A stretch of 64,000 nucleotides of DNA from Rhodospirillales bacterium (GTDB lineage Bacteria; Pseudomonadota; Alphaproteobacteria; Micavibrionales; Micavibrionaceae): contig JACKIP010000003.1 in NCBI GenBank assembly GCA_020638395.1, positions 62,001 to 126,000 of the forward strand. Direction: 5' to 3'. Positions 7,797 through 16,304 of the stretch are shown here, in pieces (the stretch's first letter is position 1; every line of letters begins with the position of its first letter). Both the position numbers and the translations under genes were made by a program. The notes beneath the pieces were generated by a model, which ran no database searches, had not been told where the DNA came from, and saw only the letters and a list, made by a program, of their open reading frames with translations.

Positions 7797-7842
7797 AAAA
7801 TAGCAGATAAATTTTTGCAGAGTAAAAAAGGAGCTGGACCTG

Positions 7843-9243
7843 TTAAATATGCAGCGGACGTCCATCCACAGCCAAAGCTGCTTCCTTAACGACCTCTTCA
7901 AGCGTGGGGTGCGCATGGCAGGTCCGGGCGATATCTTCAGCAGAGCCTCTAAATTCCATCACCGCCGCAATTTCCGCAATCAGGGTCCCCGCTTCCGGGC
8001 CAATGATATGAGCGCCCAGAACCTGATCGGTGCGGGCATCAGCCAGAATCTTGACGAACCCTTCTGTCGCGCCCATTGCACGGGCACGCCCATTGGCAGA
8101 GAAAGGAAATTTTCCTTTTTTATAGGCAATGCCTGCCTGCTTCAGCTGCTCTTCCGTCTGTCCGATATTTGCCACTTCCGGCCAGGTGTAAACAACTCCG
8201 GGAACCAGATTATAATCAAGGTGTCCGGATTGTCCCGCCAGAATTTCCGCAAGGACAACGCCTTCTTCCTCTGCTTTATGCGCCAGCATCGGCCCTGCGA
8301 TCACGTCCCCGATGGCGTATATTCCGTCAATATTGGTTTTGAAATGCGCATCGGTCTTGATCCGTCCGCGCTCATCGGTTTTGACTCCGACCTCATCCAG
8401 TCCCAGCGCGTCAGTATAAGGCTTCCGTCCGACCGCCACCAGCACGATATCTGCGGATAGTTTTTCCGCCTTAGCGTCTCCGGTAGCGGCTTCCAGCGTT
8501 AACTCCACCCCGGACTTTCCAGCCTTTGCGCTTGTGACCTTGGTTGAGGTTTTAAATTTAACACCTTGTTTTTCAAATATTTTTCTAGATTCTTTTCTGA
8601 TTTCTCCGTCCATTCCCGGCAAAATCTCATCCAGAAATTCAATCACGGTCACGTCGGCTCCCAGACGGCTCCAGACGCACCCTAACTCCAGTCCGATTAC
8701 GCCGCCACCGATCACGACCAGTTTTTTGGGAACGGCCGGCAATTCCAGCGCTCCGGTCGAGGAGACAATCTGCTTTTCGTCAATGGTGATCCCCGGTAAA
8801 GACACCACATCCGATCCGGTCGCAATAACAATGTGTTTTGCTTTATACTTTTTCTCAGCGACGGTGACTTCTCCTTTGGCAGAAATAACCCCGGCGCCCT
8901 TCAGCCAGTCAATTTTGTTTTTCTTGAACAGGTATTCAATGCCCGCCGTATTTGCAGAAACAACATCGGTTTTGTGTTTCATCATCGCTTTAAGATTGAC
9001 GGATAGTCCCTTGATATCTATTCCAAATCCTTTGAACGAATGATTGGCCTCTTCATATTTTTCTGATGTGCTGAGTAAAGCTTTCGAGGGAATACATCCC
9101 ACATTCAGGCAAGTTCCCCCCAGTGTTGCGCGCTTTTCCACAACGGCCGTTTTCATGCCCAGTTGCGCACACCGAATGGCGCAGACATATCCGCCCGGCC
9201 CGGCACCAATAATCACGACATCATAAGTTTCTTGAGAAGACAT
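7843..9243 (-). CDS. lpdA: Dihydrolipoyl dehydrogenase (E3)
   Basis: The enzyme reoxidises the lipoyl group of 2-oxoacid dehydrogenase complexes with FAD and NAD+. It has the FAD-binding VIIGAGPGGYVCA near the N-terminus, the redox disulfide in CLNVGCIPSKALL, the NAD-binding VIGGGVIGLELG, the second FAD motif GIYAIGDVIAGPML, and the dimer-interface catalytic HAHPTLEEVVKEA near the C-terminus. The start at 9243 gives 466 residues, the normal length. A start at 9255 (MDLFMSSQ) is possible, and the open frame to 9333 adds nothing conserved. No E1 or E2 genes are adjacent. Copy 2 of the insertion sequence ends 46 bases downstream. Confidence 0.96.
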   Translation of the reverse strand: MSSQETYDVVIIGAGPGGYVCAIRCAQLGMKTAVVEKRATLGGTCLNVGCIPSKALLSTSEKYEEANHSFKGFGIDIKGLSVNLKAMMKHKTDVVSANTAGIEYLFKKNKIDWLKGAGVISAKGEVTVAEKKYKAKHIVIATGSDVVSLPGITIDEKQIVSSTGALELPAVPKKLVVIGGGVIGLELGCVWSRLGADVTVIEFLDEILPGMDGEIRKESRKIFEKQGVKFKTSTKVTSAKAGKSGVELTLEAATGDAKAEKLSADIVLVAVGRKPYTDALGLDEVGVKTDERGRIKTDAHFKTNIDGIYAIGDVIAGPMLAHKAEEEGVVLAEILAGQSGHLDYNLVPGVVYTWPEVANIGQTEEQLKQAGIAYKKGKFPFSANGRARAMGATEGFVKILADARTDQVLGAHIIGPEAGTLIAEIAAVMEFRGSAEDIARTCHAHPTLEEVVKEAALAVDGRPLHI

Positions 9244-9338
9244 AAACAGGTCCATTGCAGTAAGAGTGAATCTTTTAAGTACTATAGGACACAGACTTGA
9301 AAAAACAAGATGCTTTGTCAGATCAGCCGGCAAGATTT

Positions 9339-11630
9339 CTATACTTCAAGGGCCATTTCACTTTGAGCTGGTATCTTTGCCGGGCCCCCTCCTCTTTCAT
9401 TGAGACAACGGTGAATAATCGCCCTGACCTGCTTGGGAGCATTGGCGAAATGAACATTTTCAGCGCGTCTGATTAAATTTCTACTGCTTCGGGGCATGCC
9501 GGCATATTCCGCCTGTCTGAAATCATAGTATCCAATATCTCTGGTCCCCGATGGAACCATTGAATTCATGTACGTAATGGGCCGGGCCTCCCTGTTCAGA
9601 TCAAACCCCGGAAAGAACCCTTCGCCCGTAAGATGGACCCTCAGATTATGGTACCTGGCGGTAAGATCTTCGCTCCATGTTCCAATGCCTCCCGCCAGTA
9701 TTGCATACTGATCGGCCAGTGCCATGATGGCATGTTGGCGCTCACACATGTGATCCTTCGTCATGACGTGGATTTGCCCCCCTAACGAGAAATTTCCGCC
9801 GGCCATTTCTTTCTGTGTTGGAAGCACAATATAACTTTCGCCGGTATGTCCGGCAAACATTGTGTTCACGTTTCCCTCCCGCTTGGATGCGATGGGAACC
9901 CGGACCCTTATAAGTTTCAGATCTTCATTTCCTCCTAAAATGGCTCTTACATAATGATCTGCGGCGCTATGAACCGCACCTTTTGTGCACCCACCGTCAG
10001 CCACAGAATATCCAGCCCGGGCAAACTCAGCAGCGATACCTTGTGCATCTGTATTCGGCGATGGCAGGCGTGTGGTCGCCGATCCCAGAACTCCAATAAC
10101 CGGGCCAAGCTGACTTAACGAAACTCCCAAAGTCCTTTCTATATCAATCTGGGTCATTTGGTGAAATTCCGGAACAGACTCACTCCGGCGGAATTCATTC
10201 ATATCCCAGGCCGTTTTTTGCAACTCCCCCAATTCCTTGTGAGAGCGGAAAGAAATAAAAAGATCTTCCGGCTTATGCCCAAGGGTTCTCAGATTATAAA
10301 AATGCCCAAGTGTTTTTTCTATATAGGGCGCTAAAGACTCATGCACAAAAATTGGTTTCCCGGCCAGAGCCGGATGCCCCAAAGAGCGCAACATGGCATG
10401 ATGACAAAACAGCAACAGAGCTTCGGTCTGAAGAAAGCGGTCCAGAAGAATATCCCCGGTTGGATGGATTTTATCCAGAACGAGCGCGTCATTTGTGTAT
10501 AAGGTTCGCTCTACATCTGCCAGACTGTTAAATGCGGGGGCAATATCCGTTCTTCTATCGACCCCAAGAGAATTTAAATACGCACTCTCCGTTGCGGATG
10601 TCCGCACCGTCTGGATGCGATTGCGGCGTAAAATATCAGGGTTTTCCGGTTGTCCGGGGATAGGTTCAATCGGACACTTAAGTTTTGGAACCTGATAGAA
10701 TTCAGTAAACTCCCGGAATGCAAGCGCTGTCGGTGTGTTTTTTCTCAAATACTCCGGATTGTTCCTTTTGAGTTCCGCAATGGTCAATCCGCTCTCATTC
10801 TCGTAAAGCGGGATATCAAAATCATCACTGTTATATACGCGTCCGTGTGCTTTATTTACAAAATCGGCCGCAGTGATCCGGCGCGTTTTCCTCTGTTCAG
10901 CCACCTGAATAAAAACGCCACCTTCCGGCAGCAACCCAGCCTTTTCTGTTCTTAAGTGAAGACAGACATAAGAGGTATGCTCATCCGAGATATTTTCCGC
11001 GCCGTGTCGAATCAGATCATCGCGAACATCCTGAACGGTTGCGGCAAAAACGAGAGACCCTCCCATAAAGTCTGTGATTTCTTTAAATCTGCGCCCCGGA
11101 AAGGCAGAGAGGTCTTCAAAGGCTTCCAAAACCTGTTTGGCGTCATGGGCCTGTGCCCCTCTGGCATCCAAAAGACTCTGTGCACGATCTTTTACGCTTT
11201 GGAAAATTGGATGAGACGGAATTCTTGGGTCATTAAAAGAGCACCCGCGATCATCTACAACATAAATGCAGTCCTTTTCCAGATTATCAATCTTGAGAGT
11301 TTCCGCCATATTGCGCCGCTCTGCCGGTGTTTTTCCCTCAAGCTCTGCCTCAATAGAAACCGTATATTTATGGGCGGTAATCCCCTGATATGTTTCTTGC
11401 TCCTCAAGAGAATCTGCCACGACACCAAAGATTTTATCCGCTGGAATATATCTGAAGTGCCGTCTCGCTGCCTGCGCAACCTCCGCCAGCTTATCAATAT
11501 TAGTCGATGCCACACACAAGGGAGGGATGGTTCCGGACGAAAGAGACGAAAAATTTTTTTCTCCGTATCTAAAATTATGAGAAACTGTGATATATGGATT
11601 TTCTTGTTTAGTCCCTGTGTGAGCCTGCAT
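9339..11630 (-). CDS. HAM1-like / LOG-family fusion protein (763 residues)
   Basis: Three parts can be read. Residues about 36-260 resemble the HAM1/RdgB nucleotide pyrophosphatase fold: the ASTNIDK loop (STN-x2-K), the acidic VVDDRGCSF and a following RRFKEITDFMGG. Residues about 375-470 look like half of a second LOG-like fold (NDALVLD ... GKPIFVHESLAPYIEKTLG), a weaker reading. Residues about 509-700 are a clear LOG domain: VIGVLGSATT, then YSVADGGCTKGAV, and CERQHAIMALADQ running into AGGIGTWSEDL, the counterpart of the PGGxGTxxE box. LOG enzymes release free bases from nucleoside monophosphates. HAM1 enzymes remove non-canonical nucleoside triphosphates. The pairing suggests nucleotide clean-up or breakdown, which is inference. 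It is divergent from the deaminase gene at 11759. Confidence 0.75.
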   Translation of the reverse strand: MQAHTGTKQENPYITVSHNFRYGEKNFSSLSSGTIPPLCVASTNIDKLAEVAQAARRHFRYIPADKIFGVVADSLEEQETYQGITAHKYTVSIEAELEGKTPAERRNMAETLKIDNLEKDCIYVVDDRGCSFNDPRIPSHPIFQSVKDRAQSLLDARGAQAHDAKQVLEAFEDLSAFPGRRFKEITDFMGGSLVFAATVQDVRDDLIRHGAENISDEHTSYVCLHLRTEKAGLLPEGGVFIQVAEQRKTRRITAADFVNKAHGRVYNSDDFDIPLYENESGLTIAELKRNNPEYLRKNTPTALAFREFTEFYQVPKLKCPIEPIPGQPENPDILRRNRIQTVRTSATESAYLNSLGVDRRTDIAPAFNSLADVERTLYTNDALVLDKIHPTGDILLDRFLQTEALLLFCHHAMLRSLGHPALAGKPIFVHESLAPYIEKTLGHFYNLRTLGHKPEDLFISFRSHKELGELQKTAWDMNEFRRSESVPEFHQMTQIDIERTLGVSLSQLGPVIGVLGSATTRLPSPNTDAQGIAAEFARAGYSVADGGCTKGAVHSAADHYVRAILGGNEDLKLIRVRVPIASKREGNVNTMFAGHTGESYIVLPTQKEMAGGNFSLGGQIHVMTKDHMCERQHAIMALADQYAILAGGIGTWSEDLTARYHNLRVHLTGEGFFPGFDLNREARPITYMNSMVPSGTRDIGYYDFRQAEYAGMPRSSRNLIRRAENVHFANAPKQVRAIIHRCLNERGGGPAKIPAQSEMALEV

Positions 11631-11758
11631 AATCCCTGTACCCTGTTTTTATGTTATTATTTTTATAGCTTTATTTTTTCATAATATAAATCAATTCTAA
11701 GATCAACCCTTTTGGCAATATTTATACTTAATCAATTTTTTTCGCGTAATAAATAGAT
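11631..11758. promoter_or_regulatory. AT-rich divergent promoter region
   Basis: The 128 bases between the start codons of the HAM1-LOG gene and the deaminase gene are very AT-rich, with several TATAAT-like stretches on both strands (for example around TAATATAAATC). The two genes run outward from it, so it probably holds both promoters and could serve joint regulation. I could not fix individual -35 and -10 boxes. Confidence 0.5.
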
Positions 11759-12730
11759 ATGACCTTTATTTTTCAAGCCATGCAATCCGCAGTTGATTTC
11801 GTCAAAGCATCAGATCATCCGGAAAACAAGATTTCCGCCTGTATTTTTTACCCGGAAGAGGGCTGGCACGACACCGCCACAAATTTCTGGCCATCGCTTA
11901 TTGAGACGGAGATTGGCCGCGATCAGAAAATTGGAAATTCTTCCGGAACCATCCATGCCGAAACAGCCTGTATTTTTCACGCCGCATTTGAAAAAGGACA
12001 TGCCGTAAAAAATTCATCCATCGCCGTCACGGACCCGCCCTGCCCCAATTGCGTAAAAAACATGGCAGAGGCCGGAATTCAAAGCATTTATATAGATCAC
12101 AAAGGCTTTCATAAGGATTTTGCCCTTAGGCGACTCGAAGAATTCAAAACCATGTCTTTGCGACTCGCACAAAAGGCCGGAATTGGAATCTATGAAGTCA
12201 ATCGCAGAGAACAGACGGTTATCCCGCTGATTTCTCCCGATCCGCATTACACCCCGGTCAATGAAAATCCGGTGAGGATAATCTCCGCGGAAGAAGGATT
12301 TTTGCCGTTTAATCCAGATCCCTCACAAAACCTGGCGATGGCATTTTGCCGTTCTGAATCGTCTGAAATCGTCCAGATCATTGCCGAATCGCACCCGGCG
12401 CTGGGATTCGGACATCTGAAAGATGCGTATGAAATCAAGCATCCTAAAACCAAATACTCTTACTATCAGGACAGCTGTAACCGGTTGCTCATGCACACCG
12501 CACGACATGGTTTGCTGATTGCGCATTCTGAAATCTGGTCATCCATGATCCCGTCCAGCCGGGAACAGGTTAATCTGGTGGGGGCCGGGATCACAAAGCT
12601 TCATCTGCCAGAGGATGCCCAAACAAAGGACCCGGCCGCGCTGGTGGCAAAACATCTTTTGGAAGAGAAAAAAATCATCCAGTTTCAAACAGAAAATTCT
12701 GTTTCGAACACAGATTGCGCTATACTATAG
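11759..12730 (+). CDS. Tandem cytidine/deoxycytidylate deaminase-like protein
   Basis: The first half carries the zinc-site motifs of the deaminase superfamily: TIHAETACIFHAA (H66, E68) and TDPPCPNCVKNMAEAGI (C95, C98), so it should be catalytically competent. The second half repeats the same layout in decayed form: DSCNRLLMHTARHG in place of the HAE helix, and SMIPSSREQVNLVGAGITKLHL in place of the PCxxC helix. Zinc ligands are lost there, which suggests a structural or regulatory pseudo-domain. Length is 323 residues. The substrate cannot be told from sequence; free nucleotides or nucleosides seem more likely than nucleic acid. It is divergent from the HAM1-LOG gene and followed after 5 bases by a small exported protein. 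Confidence 0.78.
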   Translation: MTFIFQAMQSAVDFVKASDHPENKISACIFYPEEGWHDTATNFWPSLIETEIGRDQKIGNSSGTIHAETACIFHAAFEKGHAVKNSSIAVTDPPCPNCVKNMAEAGIQSIYIDHKGFHKDFALRRLEEFKTMSLRLAQKAGIGIYEVNRREQTVIPLISPDPHYTPVNENPVRIISAEEGFLPFNPDPSQNLAMAFCRSESSEIVQIIAESHPALGFGHLKDAYEIKHPKTKYSYYQDSCNRLLMHTARHGLLIAHSEIWSSMIPSSREQVNLVGAGITKLHLPEDAQTKDPAALVAKHLLEEKKIIQFQTENSVSNTDCAIL

Positions 12731-12735
12731 CCAGA

Positions 12736-13266
12736 ATGAAGATGAATATCCACATTATTGCCCTGACACTCCTGCTCTGGCTTGTTTTGGTCCCGACGGT
12801 TTCTTCTGCGCAGGAATTCAGAGAGAAGCCGTTTACCCTGAACACAGATCAGACATTTAATTTGCCTCCGTTTGATCAAATAGAGCGGCGGCATCTGGAT
12901 GAGATGAACGCCGTCTATCACCAATGCCTGTCCGATAGCTTTGCGTTTGGGCACCGTGACTGTAAATGCTATGCCATGGCATTTCTCGAAGAGCGCCTGA
13001 AGATTCCAACCGTGGACCGGGAAGTTGTGGAAACTGCCGTCGAAAATGTCTGCTACGACCCAAAAAGAATGGCGGGCTACTACTTCCAGCAGTGCGTCAA
13101 TAGTATGAATCTGAATGTGATTAATTCAAAGAAGGACCCGGTTAGTCTTTGCGAATGCTTTGGCAAAGCCATTTCCAGAAATTTTACCACACTCAATAAC
13201 ACCTCTTTCACAGCCTTACAAAGCCTCCGTGCCAATGCCTATGGCGAGTGCCACTTCTATGATTAA
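12736..13266 (+). CDS. Small exported cysteine-rich protein
   Basis: The start at 12736 gives 176 residues with a signal peptide (HIIALTLLLWLVLVPTVSSA, cleavage near SSAQ). The mature part holds about eight cysteines in pairs or spaced sets (DCKCY, LCECFG, single C elsewhere), a pattern suited to disulfides in the periplasm. I recognise no family. It begins 5 bases after the deaminase stop, so the two are probably co-transcribed, but a shared function is not evident because the deaminase is cytoplasmic. An upstream start at 12715 would overlap the deaminase gene and lengthen the signal peptide with charged residues, so it is less likely. Confidence 0.75.
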   Translation: MKMNIHIIALTLLLWLVLVPTVSSAQEFREKPFTLNTDQTFNLPPFDQIERRHLDEMNAVYHQCLSDSFAFGHRDCKCYAMAFLEERLKIPTVDREVVETAVENVCYDPKRMAGYYFQQCVNSMNLNVINSKKDPVSLCECFGKAISRNFTTLNNTSFTALQSLRANAYGECHFYD

Positions 13267-13363
13267 CAACTCCTTCCTTTTTTATTTGGAAATGGTACGG
13301 AAGAGTGCATAAAGTTTCTTGACTTTTGAAACGATAAACGCGATAACCATACATCCCGAAGAT

Positions 13364-13440
13364 GGCGGAGTAGCTCAGCCGGTTAGAGCAGTGGAATCAT
13401 AATCCATGTGTCGGGGGTTCGAGTCCCTCCTCCGCTACCA
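13364..13440 (+). tRNA. tRNA-Met (CAT anticodon)
   Basis: A complete cloverleaf with acceptor stem GGCGGAG/CTCCGCT (one G-U pair), anticodon stem GTGGA/TCCAT around a loop with CAT, a T arm GGTTCGAGTCC and an encoded CCA. The first pair is a G-U and therefore not the C-A mismatch of initiator tRNA, so it is an elongator tRNA-Met. A CAT anticodon modified to read ATA (tRNA-Ile2) cannot be excluded by eye. Confidence 0.93.
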
Positions 13441-13606
13441 TATTTTGAAACACTCCATGAAAATCATAGGTTTTTATATTATTTGCTCCCACGCTATAAC
13501 GGAGTGCTCTCTGCACCCGTTTGTCAACTCTCAAAAAAGACAGGCTTTTGTGCGTCTGATGAAATAGTTCTTGTAACTTGCAAGTTTATTCTTGTAACTA
13601 GGGGCT

Positions 13607-14884
13607 ATGAAACCTTCGGCCCGTATACAAACTTCGATTGACCTTCTGGAACGCATTTATCAGGGGCGAGTCCCGATGGACACCACGTGCGGCGATTATT
13701 TTCGCGTCCGCCGGTATATCGGCTCCAAAGACCGCGCCGCGATTGTCGAGCGAGTCTATGAAATCATGAGGCTGCACGCCCGCCTCGGCTATATTCTGGC
13801 GCAGACCGGGCTGGAGGATACGCCGCGTGCGCGCGTGATTGCCCATTTGGCTCTGGCGGGAAATCCTCAGCGGATCAAGGATCTGTTTGACGGGGAAAAA
13901 TATGCGCCGCCCATCCTGTCCTCTGAAGAAGAACAGTTTTTGCACGCCTTTAAAGAACCTTCCTACCCGGAGGGGATAGCCGCAGAATGTCCGACAGAAT
14001 ACGAAGCGCCTCTGCGTGCACTCTTCGCCGCGAATTTTCTACCGGAGATGCAGGCCATGCTGTCCACGGCAACTCTGGACCTGCGGGTTAATCTGGCAAA
14101 ATGTACCCGCGAAAAAGCCAAAGCCTATCTGGAAGCCGATGGAGTTAAAACGGCGGAAACCCCCTACTCCCCGTGGGGACTGCGCTGCGAAAACAAAGCG
14201 TACCTGTCCCATACCAAAGCTTTCGGCAAAGGCTGGGTGGAAATACAGGATGAAGGCTCGCAGCTCATCGGCTACCTCTGCGCGGCGCAACCCGGCATGC
14301 AGGTTCTTGATTATTGCGCCGGAGCCGGAGGGAAAACTCTGGTCCTTGCCGCCGCCATGCAGAATAAAGGCCGGATCGTTGCGATGGATCTGGAAGAGCG
14401 CCGCCTGATGAAATCGAAAGAACGTCTAAAAAAAGCAGGCGTGGCCGATATTGTCGAGGTACGGCCTCTCTCTGACGAAAAACACAAAAAATGGCTCAAG
14501 CGGCAAAAGGGAACGTTTGATCTGGTGCTCTGTGATGTGCCGTGCAGCGGCACGGGAACCTGGCGGCGCAACCCGGATATGCGCTGGCACACCTATGGCC
14601 CCTCCGTTGCGGAACTCAATGCGATTCAAGCAGACATTCTGGACAAGGTCGTTCACACCGTCAAAGAGGGGGGACGCCTGGTTTATGCGACCTGCTCCCT
14701 GTTGAGAGAAGAAAACGAAGATCAGATCACTGCATTTTTGGAACGTCATCCGGAATTCGAGATTACACCGGTCCCCACCGAACTTTCCCGCCCGGACAGT
14801 CCCTTTATGCGTCTGTCACCTTACAAACATGGAACGGATGGATTTTTCACCGCAATTTTGCAGAAGAAAAAGAGCGAATCTTAA
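13607..14884 (+). CDS. rsmB: RsmB/NOL1-type RNA (cytosine-5) methyltransferase
   Basis: The protein transfers a methyl group from S-adenosylmethionine to C5 of a cytosine in RNA, most likely 16S rRNA. The N-terminal 140 residues form the helical NusB-like part of the RsmB group. The catalytic domain has the SAM motif VLDYCAGAGGKT (about 234-245), the PCSGTG cysteine box (about 312-317) and the second conserved cysteine in YATCSL (about 363). The size (425 residues) is normal. A short AGGGG lies just before the ATG. The gene converges with ftsA, leaving 11 bases between stops. Assignment to RsmB and not another paralogue rests on domain layout. Confidence 0.85.
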   Translation: MKPSARIQTSIDLLERIYQGRVPMDTTCGDYFRVRRYIGSKDRAAIVERVYEIMRLHARLGYILAQTGLEDTPRARVIAHLALAGNPQRIKDLFDGEKYAPPILSSEEEQFLHAFKEPSYPEGIAAECPTEYEAPLRALFAANFLPEMQAMLSTATLDLRVNLAKCTREKAKAYLEADGVKTAETPYSPWGLRCENKAYLSHTKAFGKGWVEIQDEGSQLIGYLCAAQPGMQVLDYCAGAGGKTLVLAAAMQNKGRIVAMDLEERRLMKSKERLKKAGVADIVEVRPLSDEKHKKWLKRQKGTFDLVLCDVPCSGTGTWRRNPDMRWHTYGPSVAELNAIQADILDKVVHTVKEGGRLVYATCSLLREENEDQITAFLERHPEFEITPVPTELSRPDSPFMRLSPYKHGTDGFFTAILQKKKSES

Positions 14885-14895
14885 CTTAAGCGGTC

Positions 14896-16176
14896 TTACC
14901 AGTTTTCCTGAAACCAAAGCCTGAGGCGTTCATATAGCGACATATCATTAGAGGACGCTGAAATATTCGCGGGAATTTCATAGGCCCGCTCGGACAGATA
15001 GGTCAGAAGCCCTGTTGTTGTGGCAAAATCGGGGCCTTGCATGGTCTCCGGCAATCCGCTGGTCCGGATAGGACGCCCGAGACGAACCTGCTTATCAAGA
15101 ATATGCTGGGAAATATCACGAAGGCCGGGAATTTGGCTCGCGCCGCCGGTCAAAACGATCCGCCGTCCCGCCAGCGTTCCCAGACCGCTATCATTCAACT
15201 TTGCCCGCACCATTTCGAAAATTTCTTCCAGCCGCGGCTGGATAATTCCCACCAGCAAAGAACGCGGAATATGACGATGTGTGGCGACCTGATCTTCCCC
15301 GATCTGGGGAACATCTATCAGCTCATTATCATCGCTCATGGTTGCCATGGCGCTTCCATACAGGGTTTTTAGGCGCTCCGCGCTGCTGAGGGAGGTCGTC
15401 AGTCCGCGGGCAATATCCGAGGTCACATGCTTGCCCCCAATCGGCAGAGAGGCAATATAGATCAACTTTTTCCCTGCAAAAACAGCAATGGAAGTGGTCC
15501 CTCCTCCCATATCAATGATGGTGCTGCCAAGTTCCATTTCATCTTCAACCAGAGAGGATAATCCGGCGGCATAGGCACTATGGCAATATCCGATGATGTC
15601 GAGGTGGCTGCGCTCGATACAGGTACTCAGATTCTTAACCGCCATTTGCTCTGCGGAAATAATATTCACATCCAGATGAAGCGACTCTCCGACCATCCCG
15701 ATCGGCTCCTGTATGCCGCTGTGCCCGTCGATAGAACAGGACGCTGCAATGCTGTGAATCTGTGTATCTTCGGGATGTTTTGCAGCCGCTTTATGCTGTG
15801 CACGGGCCAGCGCGCGGTACATATCGGTTTCGGTCACATCATGGCCAGAGATATTTACGTCAATCTGTTCAATGAACTGGTGCGCATGAACAGACGGCAG
15901 ATTCACGATGACTTCACGCAGAGGATACCCCTTCAGGGTCCGCGCCGCCATATTTTCAGCCGTATGAACCGTATGGCGAATCACATTCTCAACCGCCTTA
16001 AGATCGGTGATCGTGCCGCTTTTAAGGCCGAAAGATGCCTGATGCCCGACCCCGACGACCTCGAGCGAGCCCTGATCGTCCATGACCTGCGCAATCAGGC
16101 AGGCGACCTTGGAGCTGCCGATATCAAGTGCGGCAACCGTAGATCCTTTGGCGAGATGTTTTTGCTTAGGTTTCAT
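14896..16176 (-). CDS. ftsA: Cell division protein FtsA
   Basis: FtsA is the actin-like protein that tethers FtsZ filaments to the inner membrane. The phosphate-1 motif is AALDIGSSKVACLI near the N-terminus, the 1C domain follows (about 85-165), the second phosphate motif is TIIDMGGGTTSIAVF and the adenosine motif is IVLTGGASQIPGL. The C-terminal amphipathic helix SLYERLRLWFQENW is the membrane-targeting sequence, so the protein is complete at 426 residues. Unusually, neither ftsQ/ddl upstream nor ftsZ downstream is present: the upstream neighbour is a short unknown gene on the other strand and downstream lies rsmB. It must have its own promoter in the 128-base gap. Confidence 0.95.
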   Translation of the reverse strand: MKPKQKHLAKGSTVAALDIGSSKVACLIAQVMDDQGSLEVVGVGHQASFGLKSGTITDLKAVENVIRHTVHTAENMAARTLKGYPLREVIVNLPSVHAHQFIEQIDVNISGHDVTETDMYRALARAQHKAAAKHPEDTQIHSIAASCSIDGHSGIQEPIGMVGESLHLDVNIISAEQMAVKNLSTCIERSHLDIIGYCHSAYAAGLSSLVEDEMELGSTIIDMGGGTTSIAVFAGKKLIYIASLPIGGKHVTSDIARGLTTSLSSAERLKTLYGSAMATMSDDNELIDVPQIGEDQVATHRHIPRSLLVGIIQPRLEEIFEMVRAKLNDSGLGTLAGRRIVLTGGASQIPGLRDISQHILDKQVRLGRPIRTSGLPETMQGPDFATTTGLLTYLSERAYEIPANISASSNDMSLYERLRLWFQENW

Positions 16177-16304
16177 GAATAGTTTTTACCTTTTAAAACA
16201 AATTGTGCCGCAAAGAAAGCATTTCTCATATCCGTTCAAAAATTTGAAAGATCGTTCCAATTAAGTTATAGTAGGATAACATGTAAAAGATGGATGAATA
16301 AAGA

